A program made the translations under genes and the position numbers. Under the pieces are notes generated by a model that saw only the letters and a list, made by a program, of their open reading frames with translations, made no database searches and was not told the origin of the DNA. A stretch of 64,000 nucleotides of DNA from Nonlabens sp. GTDB taxonomy: Bacteria > Bacteroidota > Bacteroidia > Flavobacteriales > Flavobacteriaceae. The DNA is taken from assembly GCA_020630715.1 (NCBI GenBank), contig JAHDIQ010000005.1:182138-246137 (forward strand), given 5' to 3'. Below are positions 53,207 to 62,089 of this stretch, in pieces (positions within the stretch are counted from its first letter, which is position 1; each line of letters begins with the position of its first letter).

Positions 53207-54022
53207 ATGTTGAAACGTCTCATTATTTTATTACTTATAGTTTGCACATCCTGCGATTCACAGCTGCCTCTACAAGAGTTGAATTACGATCAAATGATCG
53301 ATGCGATGAGTGCTCAAAAAATCACCATGTCCAGCGATGTGATTTATGTAGACCTAGATGGTTCTGTATTAAGTAAAGATCAAGTAAAAGAGCGTTCTAA
53401 TGATTTGCCGTATGCGCTATGGTTAGTAAACGCAGATTCTGTTCTGGTAAAAGTGCAATTAAGAGATGTAGAAACTGCACGACTGGCAAATAAAACGGCA
53501 CCATTACTTAAAAACGGAGCGACTGACATAGATTGTACAGACTTAAGCAGGTTGCTAGAACGCATTTATAATCGCGATCAGGACAACAGGCGCGATAATC
53601 TAATGGATGAATCCATCGATGTCCAAAACCTAGAAGTCGTAGAACAAATACTAGATAAATGCGGCATGCCTACACCAGATAATTCAGGTTATGAAGGTCC
53701 TAACACGATATGGCTAGTGATTCAACATGCTGGTCCTGATAAACGCAAAAAATATTTTGCTGATCTATTAGCCTCTTCTAAAAAAGGTCACATCGATAGA
53801 CAAAGCATTGCTTTAATGCAAGATCGTATGCTTATGGATGATGGACAACCACAACTTTACGGTTCACAGGTAAGCATGACTGATAATGGAGCTTATGAAT
53901 TATACGATCTTAGAGATCCAGAAACTGTAGATTCTAGACGTGCCATGATGGGAATGCCACCGTTAAAAGAGTATTTGATGCATTTTGATCTAGAGTTTAA
54001 TGTTCCTCAAAAAACGAATTAA
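53207..54022 (+). CDS. Lipoprotein, DUF6624-like
   Basis: About 271 residues: lipoprotein signal (lipobox CTSC) then a mixed helical region with VVEQILDKCGMPTPDNSGYEG and TIWLVIQHAGPDKRKKYF, which resembles the DUF6624 family. No known activity. The ATG at 53207 is chosen because it starts the signal peptide directly; an ATG at 53195 overlaps hemW by 8 nt and adds four residues. It overlaps the next gene by one base (TAATG). Confidence 0.72.
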   Translation: MLKRLIILLLIVCTSCDSQLPLQELNYDQMIDAMSAQKITMSSDVIYVDLDGSVLSKDQVKERSNDLPYALWLVNADSVLVKVQLRDVETARLANKTAPLLKNGATDIDCTDLSRLLERIYNRDQDNRRDNLMDESIDVQNLEVVEQILDKCGMPTPDNSGYEGPNTIWLVIQHAGPDKRKKYFADLLASSKKGHIDRQSIALMQDRMLMDDGQPQLYGSQVSMTDNGAYELYDLRDPETVDSRRAMMGMPPLKEYLMHFDLEFNVPQKTN

Positions 54023-54819
54023 TGCGTTACCTACTCGTTATATGCATCAGTCTCTTATGGAGATGTCAATCTAAAATTCCTATGAAAACGACCATTCAAT
54101 TAAATAATGAATCCTTAAACTGTGATTTATCACAACCCATCGATATTAGTCTAGCCATTCAGCATCAGGATGGAGTAGGCGCGTGGTACATCGACCAGCC
54201 ACAGATTAAACATGTTGAGGTAGATGGATATGTAGGTAATGTGAAATTAGGCGGTTCTACTAACTTTAATAATGTTCATTTTAATCCGCATAGTCATGGG
54301 ACGCATACAGAATGTATAGGTCATATTACACCAGAATTTTACAGTGTGAATGATGCACTTAAAACTACTTTTTTTAAAGCGCAATTATTCACAATTTCAC
54401 CACAACAACAAGGCGATGATCTAGTCATCACCGCATCAATGTTTGATGATTTACAGGATGATGTTACTGCGGTTACCATCCGTACATTGCCTAATTCATT
54501 AGATAAAAAAGAGAAGAATTATTCTAACTCAAATCCACCTTATCTAGAAGAAGCTGCGGCATTACGCTTTCGCGAAAGCGGTATCAACCACATCCTTATA
54601 GATTTACCTAGTGTAGATAAAGAAAAAGATAATGGTGCGTTGCGCGCTCATAAAGCGTTTTGGAATTACGATGGTGAGCAACGACTACAAGCAACGATTA
54701 CAGAATTGATCTATGTGCCAGATCATGTAAAAGATGGATTGTATTTGCTGGATCTACAAGTGGCACCTATAGAAAATGATGCTGCGCCGTCGCGTCCAAT
54801 ATTATATCAATTATTATGA
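54022..54819 (+). CDS. Cyclase family protein (kynurenine formamidase-like)
   Basis: A 265-residue metal-dependent hydrolase of the cyclase/KynB family: HFNPHSHGTHTECIGH carries the metal-binding His set, with Glu in place of the usual Asp. The first ~20 residues are hydrophobic and may be a leader; a start at the ATG 54082 would give a plain cytoplasmic protein, but TAATG coupling favours 54022. Substrate unknown; no tryptophan pathway gene is nearby. The palindrome encodes RFRES at residues 182-186. Confidence 0.82.
   Translation: MRYLLVICISLLWRCQSKIPMKTTIQLNNESLNCDLSQPIDISLAIQHQDGVGAWYIDQPQIKHVEVDGYVGNVKLGGSTNFNNVHFNPHSHGTHTECIGHITPEFYSVNDALKTTFFKAQLFTISPQQQGDDLVITASMFDDLQDDVTAVTIRTLPNSLDKKEKNYSNSNPPYLEEAAALRFRESGINHILIDLPSVDKEKDNGALRAHKAFWNYDGEQRLQATITELIYVPDHVKDGLYLLDLQVAPIENDAAPSRPILYQLL
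54565..54580. repeat. Palindrome copy 12 (in cyclase gene)
   Basis: Core at 54567-54578, read as LRFRESGI; right flank GTATCAACCACATCC resembles the coding-strand flank of copy 9. Confidence 0.94.
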
Positions 54820-55160
54820 AGTTACTATTACGTTTAGAAGGTTTAGGGATTTTAATTGCTGCGATAACTCTTTATCACTATGCAGGTTATAGCTGGTGGC
54901 TCTTTGCAGCACTTCTACTTACTCCAGATATTGGAATGTTAGGATATGTGGTAAGCACTAAATTAGGTGCGATTACTTATAATTTGTTTCATCATTTACT
55001 GATTGCTGTGATCGTGGTTTTACTAGGATACTTTTGTGATGTAAATTATATGTTTTTGTATGGATTAATTATGGTGGCACATATCGGTATGGATAGACTT
55101 TTTGGATACGGTTTAAAATATCAGGATCATTTTAAAAATACGCATCTTGATAAATTGTAA
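54816..55160 (+). CDS. DUF4260 family membrane protein
   Basis: A 114-residue protein with about four membrane helices and family features LRLEGLGILIAAITLYHY, LTPDIGMLGY, YNLFHHLL and AHIGMDRLFGYGLKY. Function unknown. It overlaps the cyclase stop as ATGA, so the genes are translationally coupled. Confidence 0.88.
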   Translation: MKLLLRLEGLGILIAAITLYHYAGYSWWLFAALLLTPDIGMLGYVVSTKLGAITYNLFHHLLIAVIVVLLGYFCDVNYMFLYGLIMVAHIGMDRLFGYGLKYQDHFKNTHLDKL

Positions 55161-55165
55161 ATTTG
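55158..55165 (+). promoter_or_regulatory. Possible -7 element before the DUF4230 gene
   Basis: TAAATTTG matches TANNTTTG and ends 4 nt before the ATG at 55170. It overlaps the preceding stop codon; no -33 box. May be chance in A/T-rich sequence. Confidence 0.3.
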
Positions 55166-55169
55166 GTTT

Positions 55170-55790
55170 ATGGAATTACTTTTTATAGGACTAGCGATAG
55201 GTGCGATTATCGCCTTTTTCACCTTTAAATTTTTTACTTCAAAATTCACAAAACGTGAAAACACTACAGAGCAAAGTGTGGTGCTCATGGAAAAAATACG
55301 ATCTGTTTGCAAATTCATTACTGTGGAAGGTGATTTTGCAGAGATCTATCATTATGAAAACGTAAAAGAAAAAATGATGAGCTTGCTATTAGGTAAAAAG
55401 AAAGCAATCATCCTAGTAAATGCAAAAGCACACATAGGTTTTGATCTTACAAAAATCCAGATGGATAGTGACCCTAAATCTAAAACCATACGATTAACTA
55501 ATTTCCCACAGCCACAGGTATTAAGTGTGGAGACAGACTTTAATTATTACGATAAGAAAGAAGGCTGGGCAAATCCTTTTTCTAGTACAGATCTCACAGA
55601 TATTTCTAGAAATGCAAAACAGCATATCATCGATAAAATTCCAGAAAGTGGTTTGATAGATCAGGCGCGTCAGGAAGCTTTACAAACCATTAAGTTAATG
55701 GAAGGATTAGCAGCAACCATAGGATGGAAATTAGATTATGGCGCATTAGTTCTAGATGCGCCACAAGAGACTAAAATCTTAAAAGACTAA
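55170..55790 (+). CDS. DUF4230 family membrane-anchored protein
   Basis: A 206-residue protein with one N-terminal helix (ELLFIGLAIGAIIAFFTFKF) and a DUF4230 domain (ICKFITVEGDF-type start, KAIILVNAKAHIGFDL, and a C-terminal helix with QARQEALQTIKLMEG). Function unknown. It overlaps the next gene by one base. Confidence 0.85.
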   Translation: MELLFIGLAIGAIIAFFTFKFFTSKFTKRENTTEQSVVLMEKIRSVCKFITVEGDFAEIYHYENVKEKMMSLLLGKKKAIILVNAKAHIGFDLTKIQMDSDPKSKTIRLTNFPQPQVLSVETDFNYYDKKEGWANPFSSTDLTDISRNAKQHIIDKIPESGLIDQARQEALQTIKLMEGLAATIGWKLDYGALVLDAPQETKILKD

Positions 55791-56158
55791 TGTTTATTGA
55801 TGAATTGCAAGCCTATTGCATGGCAAAAAAAGGCGTCACAGAAGAATTTCCTTTTGATGAGGTAACCCTAGTTTTTAAAGTGATGGGTAAAATGTTTTGT
55901 CTGGCTGGACTTGATCGCTGGGAACGTGGCGAGCCATCCATCAATTTAAAATGTGATCCTACTAAAGCTATTGAACTGCGTGAGCAATACGATGGAACTG
56001 TGATAGGTGGTTTTCACAGCAATAAAAAACACTGGAATACCATATTTACAGATCGTGATATGCCAGTGAGCGAACTCAAAAAATGGATTGATCACAGTTA
56101 TGATCTAGTCGCTGCAAAATTAACGCGTAAGGATCGCGATCTACTTAAAACTCTATAA
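55790..56158 (+). CDS. MmcQ/YjbR family protein
   Basis: A 122-residue protein with the whole MmcQ/YjbR fold: YCMAKKGVTEEFPFDEVTLVF (split: CMAKKGVTEEFPFD), MFCLAGLDRW, INLKCDPTKAIELREQY and HWNTIFTD. The fold resembles a DNA-binding double-wing, but its function is not established. Starts at TAATG, immediately followed by the MutS-like gene. Confidence 0.9.
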   Translation: MFIDELQAYCMAKKGVTEEFPFDEVTLVFKVMGKMFCLAGLDRWERGEPSINLKCDPTKAIELREQYDGTVIGGFHSNKKHWNTIFTDRDMPVSELKKWIDHSYDLVAAKLTRKDRDLLKTL

Positions 56159-57934
56159 TTGGAAACACTCATTCATACATATAATCAGCGTATTGAGACT
56201 CATAATTCTCTAGCCAGCGCCTTGCAAAAAAAGCTTTTTGCTAGCAGTATGTTTCGACTTGTCGTTTTTGTCGCTGGAGCTGTTGCGGTCTACTATTTAT
56301 GGGCCTACTGGCAAGTTGCTGTCGCGATTGCTGTTGCTACCTTTGCTCTATTTTTATTTTTAGTTTCTAGACATGAGAATTTAAAGCAACAACGCAATTA
56401 CCATCGTGCGATGGTTGCGATTAATGAACGTGAAATTCAGGTTCTTAATGGAGATTTTCATAAACTACCAGACGGATCAGAATTCCTAAAAGACGATCAC
56501 GAGTACAGCCGTGATATTGATCTTTTTGGTAAAGGCTCGTTTTTCCAATATTTAAATCGTAGTGTAACCAGAGATGGTGTGATTACGCTTTCGCGAAAGC
56601 TAACTAACAACAACCCAACTACTATTCCTCAAAAACAGGAAGCGGTAAAAGAACTGGCTACCAAATTAGATTTCAGGCAAACCTATGCCGCTACGGCGAC
56701 TTTATTAGATAATGATAAAGAGCCAAAGCAGATGTTGCAATGGATTGAGGAATACAAATCTTTTGTACCATCGATGTACCGTTGGTTGCCTTGGGTGATA
56801 TTTGTGGCTTCTATCGCCAGTGTGGTATTGTATTTCAATGATCTTATTAATGGCTGGTTTATCGCAGGAATTTTCTTTTTAGGTTTAGGAATTACTAGAC
56901 ATTTTTTAAAACAGATAAATGAGTTTAGTATAGAAATTAGCAAACTAGAATTGTTTTTCCAGCAGTATAGTAAATTGATATTGAGCATTGAGAAAGAAGA
57001 ATTTCAATCTGAATTACTGGTGGATTTAAAGAACAAAATCTTGACGACAGGTGATCCTGCATCGCAACGATTACAGCAACTTGCCAAAGCCATAGGAAGA
57101 CTAGATCAACGCTACAATATGTTGTTTGGCATACTAGCAAACGGATTAGGTTTATGGGATTTAAAACAAGTGCATACCATTGAAAAATGGCTCATTGAAA
57201 ATAAAGACCATGTGCGCAACTGGCTAGAAACCGCTGCGCAAGTAGATGCTATGAACAGCCTAGGAAATTATTCCTATAATCATCCTAACTATGTATTTCC
57301 TGATATAGGAACTGGAGATTTCAAGCTAGAAGCGGTTGATGTAAAACATCCCTTATTAGATCCACAAAAAGCGATAGGAAATGACATTAATATTTCATCA
57401 GGTGAGTTTTTTATCATCACCGGTGCAAATATGGCTGGGAAAAGTACGTTTTTACGCACTGTATCAATGACTATTGTGACGTCTAATGCTGGTTTACCTA
57501 TCTGGAGTGATAAGGTAAGGTATAATCCTATTAAGCTTATTACTAGTATGCGCACTAGTGATTCATTAACAGATGATGAGAGTTACTTTTTTAGCGAATT
57601 AAAACGCCTTAAATATATTGTAGATCGCATTGATAACGATCGTTATTTTATAGTTCTTGATGAAATATTAAAGGGAACAAACAGTCAGGATAAGGCAAAC
57701 GGCTCGCGCAAACTCATTGAGAAATTATCACGTAAACACGCCACCGGAATCATCGCCACTCACGATTTAAGCCTCACTGAAGTAGCTCAAGAATATAATA
57801 CGATTTCAAATTACTTTTTTGATGCAGATATCACAAACGATGTCCTCACCTTTGACTACAAGTTTAAAACTGGCGTCGCTTCAAATATGAATGCGAGTTT
57901 CTTGTTGAGGAAGATGGGTATTGTGGATGAGTAG
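56159..57934 (+). CDS. Membrane-anchored MutS-like ATPase
   Basis: A 591-residue protein. N-terminus: two membrane helices (~32-50, ~53-70), a cytoplasmic stretch, two more helices (~205-245), then the MutS core domain and the C-terminal MutS ATPase domain with Walker A ITGANMAGKSTFLRT (~420-435), Walker B YFIVLDEILKGTNSQDKA and GIIATHDLSL. The mismatch-binding domain I of MutS is absent, so canonical mismatch recognition is unlikely. The frame starts with TTG at 56159 directly after the MmcQ stop; the first ATG is 30 codons later. The palindrome encodes TLSRK at 143-147. Confidence 0.85.
   Translation: METLIHTYNQRIETHNSLASALQKKLFASSMFRLVVFVAGAVAVYYLWAYWQVAVAIAVATFALFLFLVSRHENLKQQRNYHRAMVAINEREIQVLNGDFHKLPDGSEFLKDDHEYSRDIDLFGKGSFFQYLNRSVTRDGVITLSRKLTNNNPTTIPQKQEAVKELATKLDFRQTYAATATLLDNDKEPKQMLQWIEEYKSFVPSMYRWLPWVIFVASIASVVLYFNDLINGWFIAGIFFLGLGITRHFLKQINEFSIEISKLELFFQQYSKLILSIEKEEFQSELLVDLKNKILTTGDPASQRLQQLAKAIGRLDQRYNMLFGILANGLGLWDLKQVHTIEKWLIENKDHVRNWLETAAQVDAMNSLGNYSYNHPNYVFPDIGTGDFKLEAVDVKHPLLDPQKAIGNDINISSGEFFIITGANMAGKSTFLRTVSMTIVTSNAGLPIWSDKVRYNPIKLITSMRTSDSLTDDESYFFSELKRLKYIVDRIDNDRYFIVLDEILKGTNSQDKANGSRKLIEKLSRKHATGIIATHDLSLTEVAQEYNTISNYFFDADITNDVLTFDYKFKTGVASNMNASFLLRKMGIVDE
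56586..56600. repeat. Palindrome copy 13 (in MutS-like gene)
   Basis: Core at 56588-56599, read as LSRKL; left flank GTGTGATTA matches several other copies. Confidence 0.94.
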
Positions 57935-58029
57935 GAGAACTTGAACTCGACTTTGAAAATTCTTATGGCATATACAGATTGATCCCTATAGTTAAGGGGA
58001 GACGGCATAATTCGTAATTTTAAACTTTC

Positions 58030-59130
58030 TTATCCTAAAATCCCTTTTTGCTTCTTATAAAAAGCATCTGCTTGATCTTGAATGAGTTGCCTTGCAATTT
58101 TACGTTTGTGGTTGTATAGTGCTTCTTCTTCGGCAATATCAGAATATACACGATTATTAACTGCTAGATCTGTAGCAACTAGAATATCTTGCTGTGATTT
58201 TTGCTGTGTTACCCATGACTTCACGAGGTCTTCGCGTTCTGCTAGTTTGAAATCATATTCACCTCTAGGTGCTAACAATTTAGCAATGATAGGTGAAGTT
58301 TCTATGGCTAGAAATAATAGGAATATAAAGAATGAAGTAATAAACGGTAGTTTGTTTAAAGCTTCAATACGTGCCATCAATCCGTCAAAGTTGTCAATGA
58401 TAGGTTGTGAACTCGCCAGTTGCTCGTTTTCCTGAATTCCTAAGGTGGCTAGTTGGGCTTCTATTGCTGTGATTTTAGATTGATTTGTTTCTTTAAGTAT
58501 TACTAAATCTGCAAGTGCGGCGTCGTGTTTCTCGCGTTTTTCTTTATACACAGGACCTTTCCCTAGTTTTTCGGTTCCTGCGGTTCCTTCTGCTTCAGAG
58601 ATATAGATGTCGTAGAGTTCGTTTACTTCGCTTTCTTTTGTGGTGATCTCTGTTTTTAATTCTTGTATCGCTTTCGCGAAAGCGGACTCTTCACCAGCAT
58701 AAAGGGCTGCAATTTGCTCTTGATTTTCTAGCGTCATGGCGTTCTTTTCTTCCAGTAATACCTGGTCAATTTCTTTCTCAAAAATCTTTAATTCAAGCGG
58801 CTTTGAAATCACTACCGCGATGATGATTGCTAGTAGAATACGTGGTGTAGCTTGCCATATTTCATTGATTTTACGATCATTTTTCTTTAAAGTAGAAACG
58901 ATGTAACGGTCCAAATTAAATATCAATAAACCCCAAATAAAACCGAAAAAAGTGGCAATCCACGCATTGTCAAAAACCGTGAATAAGGCATAACTAGCCG
59001 CAAAAAATGCCATCAAGGCTGTGAAAAAAACAGTAGCTCCTATACCAGCGTATTTATTACGTTCACTAGCACTACAGTTGTCTAATAAAGGTGCGTCTGC
59101 ACCACTACAAAAAATGAAAAAGGATTGCAT
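58030..59130 (-). CDS. DUF4407 family membrane protein
   Basis: A 366-residue protein starting QSFFIFCSGADAPLLDNCS, as usual for DUF4407. Helices lie at ~28-48 and ~52-75, then ~90-115; a long coiled coil (~120-260) is followed by a helix (~270-290, FIFLLFLAIETSPIIAKLL). It resembles phage-like or structural membrane proteins; function unknown. The ATG at 59130 is chosen for its match to the family N-terminus over 59166. The palindrome encodes ESAFAKAIQ in the coiled coil. Confidence 0.83.
   Translation of the reverse strand: MQSFFIFCSGADAPLLDNCSASERNKYAGIGATVFFTALMAFFAASYALFTVFDNAWIATFFGFIWGLLIFNLDRYIVSTLKKNDRKINEIWQATPRILLAIIIAVVISKPLELKIFEKEIDQVLLEEKNAMTLENQEQIAALYAGEESAFAKAIQELKTEITTKESEVNELYDIYISEAEGTAGTEKLGKGPVYKEKREKHDAALADLVILKETNQSKITAIEAQLATLGIQENEQLASSQPIIDNFDGLMARIEALNKLPFITSFFIFLLFLAIETSPIIAKLLAPRGEYDFKLAEREDLVKSWVTQQKSQQDILVATDLAVNNRVYSDIAEEEALYNHKRKIARQLIQDQADAFYKKQKGILG
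58669..58684. repeat. Palindrome copy 14 (in DUF4407 gene)
   Basis: Core at 58671-58682, minus-strand reading AFAKA within a coiled-coil helix. Confidence 0.94.
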
Positions 59131-59282
59131 AACAAGGTGTTTTAAGTGGCGCGCTGTGCTTGCCAATGTGAAAGAGGTTCACTTAGTTAACGTCGTTTTT
59201 TGCAAGATGTTACATGGGTAACTTGAATTAGAAATCTAAATTGAATGCTGTATATCAATTAAAGAATATCGAATACTGCAAT

Positions 59283-59340
59283 GAATAGCTATTCTGAAGC
59301 TCCATCCCTTGAGGGAAGGTTGGGATGGGTGTTTTTTAAT
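59283..59340. repeat. Mosaic repeat module A, copy 1
   Basis: TAGCTATTCTGAAGCTCC followed by a TCCCTTGAGGGAA hairpin and GGTTGGGATGGGTG. Confidence 0.8.
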
Positions 59341-59523
59341 TTGAACTTGAACCTGAACTCGAACACTGAACACCGATTAAAGAATATCGAATATTGAAAT
59401 GAACCTCAAAAAGCTCCTTTCCTTTAAAAGGAAAGGTGGGCAAAATGGAGCTTGCGGAATTTTGCTCGGAAAGGATAAAAAGAGCGGATCTGAACTTTAA
59501 TCTGAAGTCAAACCAAAATACTG

Positions 59524-59586
59524 TTTAGAAAGTTTTCCCTTTGAAGGGAAAATGTCCAGCGGACAAAAGGGATGTTCAACGGTGAA
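59524..59586. repeat. Mosaic repeat module B, copy 1
   Basis: TTTAGAAAG, then hairpin TTTTCCCTTTGAAGGGAAAA, hairpin TGTCCAGCGGACA, and AAAGGGATGTTCAACGGTGA. Confidence 0.85.
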
Positions 59587-59641
59587 CTTGATCTCGAACA
59601 TTAAACACTGAATAACGATTAAAGAATATTGAATACTGAAA

Positions 59642-59700
59642 TTAATAGCTATTCTGAAGCTCCTTCCCTTGAGGGAAGATTGGGATGGGTGTTTTTTTAA
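59642..59700. repeat. Mosaic repeat module A, copy 2
   Basis: Near-identical to module A copy 1, preceded in both by the AATACTG-AA junction. Confidence 0.8.
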
Positions 59701-59730
59701 TTTGAACTCGAACTCGATGTGAAAAATGTT

Positions 59731-59843
59731 CTTTCCACTCTAGCAGACTGCCACGCTCCACTGTCGCTCGCAGTATGCTATTTTACAGCATATTTCGTGG
59801 ATCCCGATAGCTATCGGGAGACGAAGGAATCTGTTGTTTTAGA
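59731..59843. repeat. Mosaic repeat module C, copy 1
   Basis: CTTTCCACTCTAGCAGACTG, CGCTCGCAGTATGC, and the dyad TCCCGATAGCTATCGGGA (59802-59819), ending GGAATCTGTTGTTTTA. Confidence 0.85.
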
Positions 59844-59861
59844 CTTAAGCTTAAACGATAC

Positions 59862-62087
59862 CTAACAACCATCACCTGCTAAAGGATTTTGAGTAGGTAA
59901 TGCTGGACCAGTATTCAGGAATTTACTTTGAATAATCATGGTAGGTTCACCAGCGATAGTGTCTAGATATACACCACGCTGTCCTTTGTCTATTAAGATT
60001 TCGCGTGCTTTTCCTGCATTTATAGACTCACCATCAAATTGATATTTTAAGGTGTAGCGATTTAAATTCATAACATGAAAGGCATCGCCTATCATTTGTG
60101 GTGGTTGTTCTGTTCTGTCTTGATTTTCTTGCGACGCTTTACTTTGATTCCCATTTTCAACAATTAATGAAGCCATTTTTTGAAATTGTTCTATGGTCAT
60201 CTTTTCACCAGCATTATCGCTAAAATTTAATGTGTTTGGGACACCTTTTGTATAGCTCACGTCAGCAAATTCGTTTTTATTTATGTAATCTTTTAAAGAT
60301 TCAATTTTAGCATTTTTGCCGTTGATTTGATAAACTGTTTTTGAGTCTTGGTCTAAGCTAAGTGATAGAATTGACCTTCTCAAATAATGATCTTGACTGT
60401 TAGCTTCAGAAACAGAGTTTTTACCTGATTTGGAGTTTGCCTGGTCTTTTACCGAATTATTAACCTCGTTTGATTTATTGCTTAAATAAAATGGCTGTTG
60501 AACAGTTGATTGGGCTTTAGTTTCAGAAGTAGTATTAGTCTGATTATTGCCATCAGGATCATCTTCTTGCGGTTTAAGAGCTTGACTATCTTCTTCAACC
60601 TCAATTATGTCATAATTAAATTTTTTCCAATCAAAGACTTTTCCATTTTTACTAGTAATTATAACATCATTGTCAATCTTTTCAAAACTGTATGCCTTTC
60701 CGAATAGTTCAATAAATCCATAATCTTTATTCATAGGTAAAAAAATGGTATTGCGAGCATCTGGAAAAACATAGAAATGATATTCTGTGAGATCATTTCT
60801 CACGCTTTTATGAAAATCAATAAAGGAGAAGTCATAGTTGAATAATTCATCGTAGGATAGTGTTCTTTTCTTTAGTTCGCCATTTATCGTTGCTCGCTCT
60901 TCAAATTTAAGTTGACCAGATTCAATTTTTTGTCTAGATTGTTCTGGTGATGCACTCAGTTCATTCAGTACTTTTTTGGAATCGTATTGTACAGAAATGA
61001 ACAATTGATTTTCTTCAATATCTACCTTTTCACCATCAGGAAAATACAAATGAACTAATGTGTCATTTTCTATATCATAGTCGTAATTAATCCCATTATA
61101 GTTAACCGTACCTATCTTTTGAAAACCATCTACATCTATCCCGTATACATGATTAGCATTTTCATTTGTGTCATGCATGCCACCAAAAAAAGTACTGTGA
61201 TCAATCATGCGTATTTCTTTCTCCTTACCGCAAGCAATCACTAAGGTAACAACTAGAACTACCATCGCAACACTACGCAGTAATCCATTAGATATAGATG
61301 TTTTAGTTCTCATAATTTGAAATCTTTTTTTGATAATAGGATAATTAAAGGTATGTGCGAGTTGAGAGCTCTTTGTAGTATTTGTATAATCTAATAATAG
61401 TTGCTGGTAAGCAGTGGTATCTTTCCCTTGATCTAGTACGGTACGATCTGCGAGGAATTCATGATTGAGCTTAATACTGTATCGTATGACATACAATACA
61501 GGATGAAACCATAAGAAAATCAATAGTAACTCTATCAATATAATGTCATAACTATGTCGTTGATCTAGATGTGCTTTCTCATGTTCTAAGATTTCTACTG
61601 GAATCTTATTAGCTTCATAATCGTTTTTAGACACAAAAATTCTATTAATAAAGGAATGTGGAATGGTGATTCCATTTCTTAAGATCAGTTTGTAAATGGA
61701 ATAAGAAGCAGTCCTGTCGTTTTGACGAACTTGAAAACTCTTTAAGTTTTTAAGAAAACGATATCCCATAACAAGAACACCAATAACGTAAATACCTATA
61801 AGGACATTCCACCAGTTAAATGGTTCTTCAATAGCTTCTATAGGTTGTGATTTTGTTGAGAGAATTTCACTAGGAACATAATTATTGTAGTTTATAACAC
61901 TGCTAACTTCTGCTACAGGAATGACGACTGTTTTAACCACTAACAATGGAATAATCGTCGCTAGTAACAGTGATCCTAAAAGATACCATCTTTTAAATTC
62001 ATGCCACGACGTGTTTTCTAATGCCAGTTTATAAAACAACCACAACACAAATAGGCACACTGTGCTATTAATTAAGAAATGTTCCAT
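59862..62087 (-). CDS. BlaR1-type M56 metallopeptidase with novel C-terminal sensor region
   Basis: A 741-residue protein. Helices at ~5-22, ~35-57 and ~93-112; the zinc-protease motif HEKAH is at 169-173 with a further helix (~181-203) and the third-ligand region NHEFLAD; another helix (VAMVVLVVTLVIACG) at ~265-282. The remaining ~450 residues are presumably extracytoplasmic, with GIDVDGFQKIGTVNYNGINY and two related strand-rich units near the end, and no penicillin-binding domain. BlaR1-type proteins cut the BlaI repressor on sensing a signal; the signal here is unlikely to be a beta-lactam (inference). It follows the blaI gene by 2 nt. Confidence 0.87.
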   Translation of the reverse strand: MEHFLINSTVCLFVLWLFYKLALENTSWHEFKRWYLLGSLLLATIIPLLVVKTVVIPVAEVSSVINYNNYVPSEILSTKSQPIEAIEEPFNWWNVLIGIYVIGVLVMGYRFLKNLKSFQVRQNDRTASYSIYKLILRNGITIPHSFINRIFVSKNDYEANKIPVEILEHEKAHLDQRHSYDIILIELLLIFLWFHPVLYVIRYSIKLNHEFLADRTVLDQGKDTTAYQQLLLDYTNTTKSSQLAHTFNYPIIKKRFQIMRTKTSISNGLLRSVAMVVLVVTLVIACGKEKEIRMIDHSTFFGGMHDTNENANHVYGIDVDGFQKIGTVNYNGINYDYDIENDTLVHLYFPDGEKVDIEENQLFISVQYDSKKVLNELSASPEQSRQKIESGQLKFEERATINGELKKRTLSYDELFNYDFSFIDFHKSVRNDLTEYHFYVFPDARNTIFLPMNKDYGFIELFGKAYSFEKIDNDVIITSKNGKVFDWKKFNYDIIEVEEDSQALKPQEDDPDGNNQTNTTSETKAQSTVQQPFYLSNKSNEVNNSVKDQANSKSGKNSVSEANSQDHYLRRSILSLSLDQDSKTVYQINGKNAKIESLKDYINKNEFADVSYTKGVPNTLNFSDNAGEKMTIEQFQKMASLIVENGNQSKASQENQDRTEQPPQMIGDAFHVMNLNRYTLKYQFDGESINAGKAREILIDKGQRGVYLDTIAGEPTMIIQSKFLNTGPALPTQNPLAGDGC

Positions 62088-62089
62088 GC

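Larger units (their letters stand above)
59131..59861. other. Repeat island downstream of the M56 gene
   Basis: No gene. It is a mosaic of modules shared with 62519-63400: A (59283, 59642), B (59524), C (59731), stretches of GAACTCGAACxTGAAC simple sequence and an ATTAAAGAATATCGAATA module. A further hairpin, CTCCTTTCC/GGAAAGGTG, lies near 59414-59440. Confidence 0.75.

Noticed and set aside
56159..57934. Canonical mismatch repair MutS
   Set aside because: Mismatch-binding domain I is missing and membrane helices are present.
11466..58684. AFAKA/RFRES/LSRKR as functional peptide motifs
   Set aside because: They are three readings of one palindrome in unrelated proteins, so a shared peptide function is not supported.
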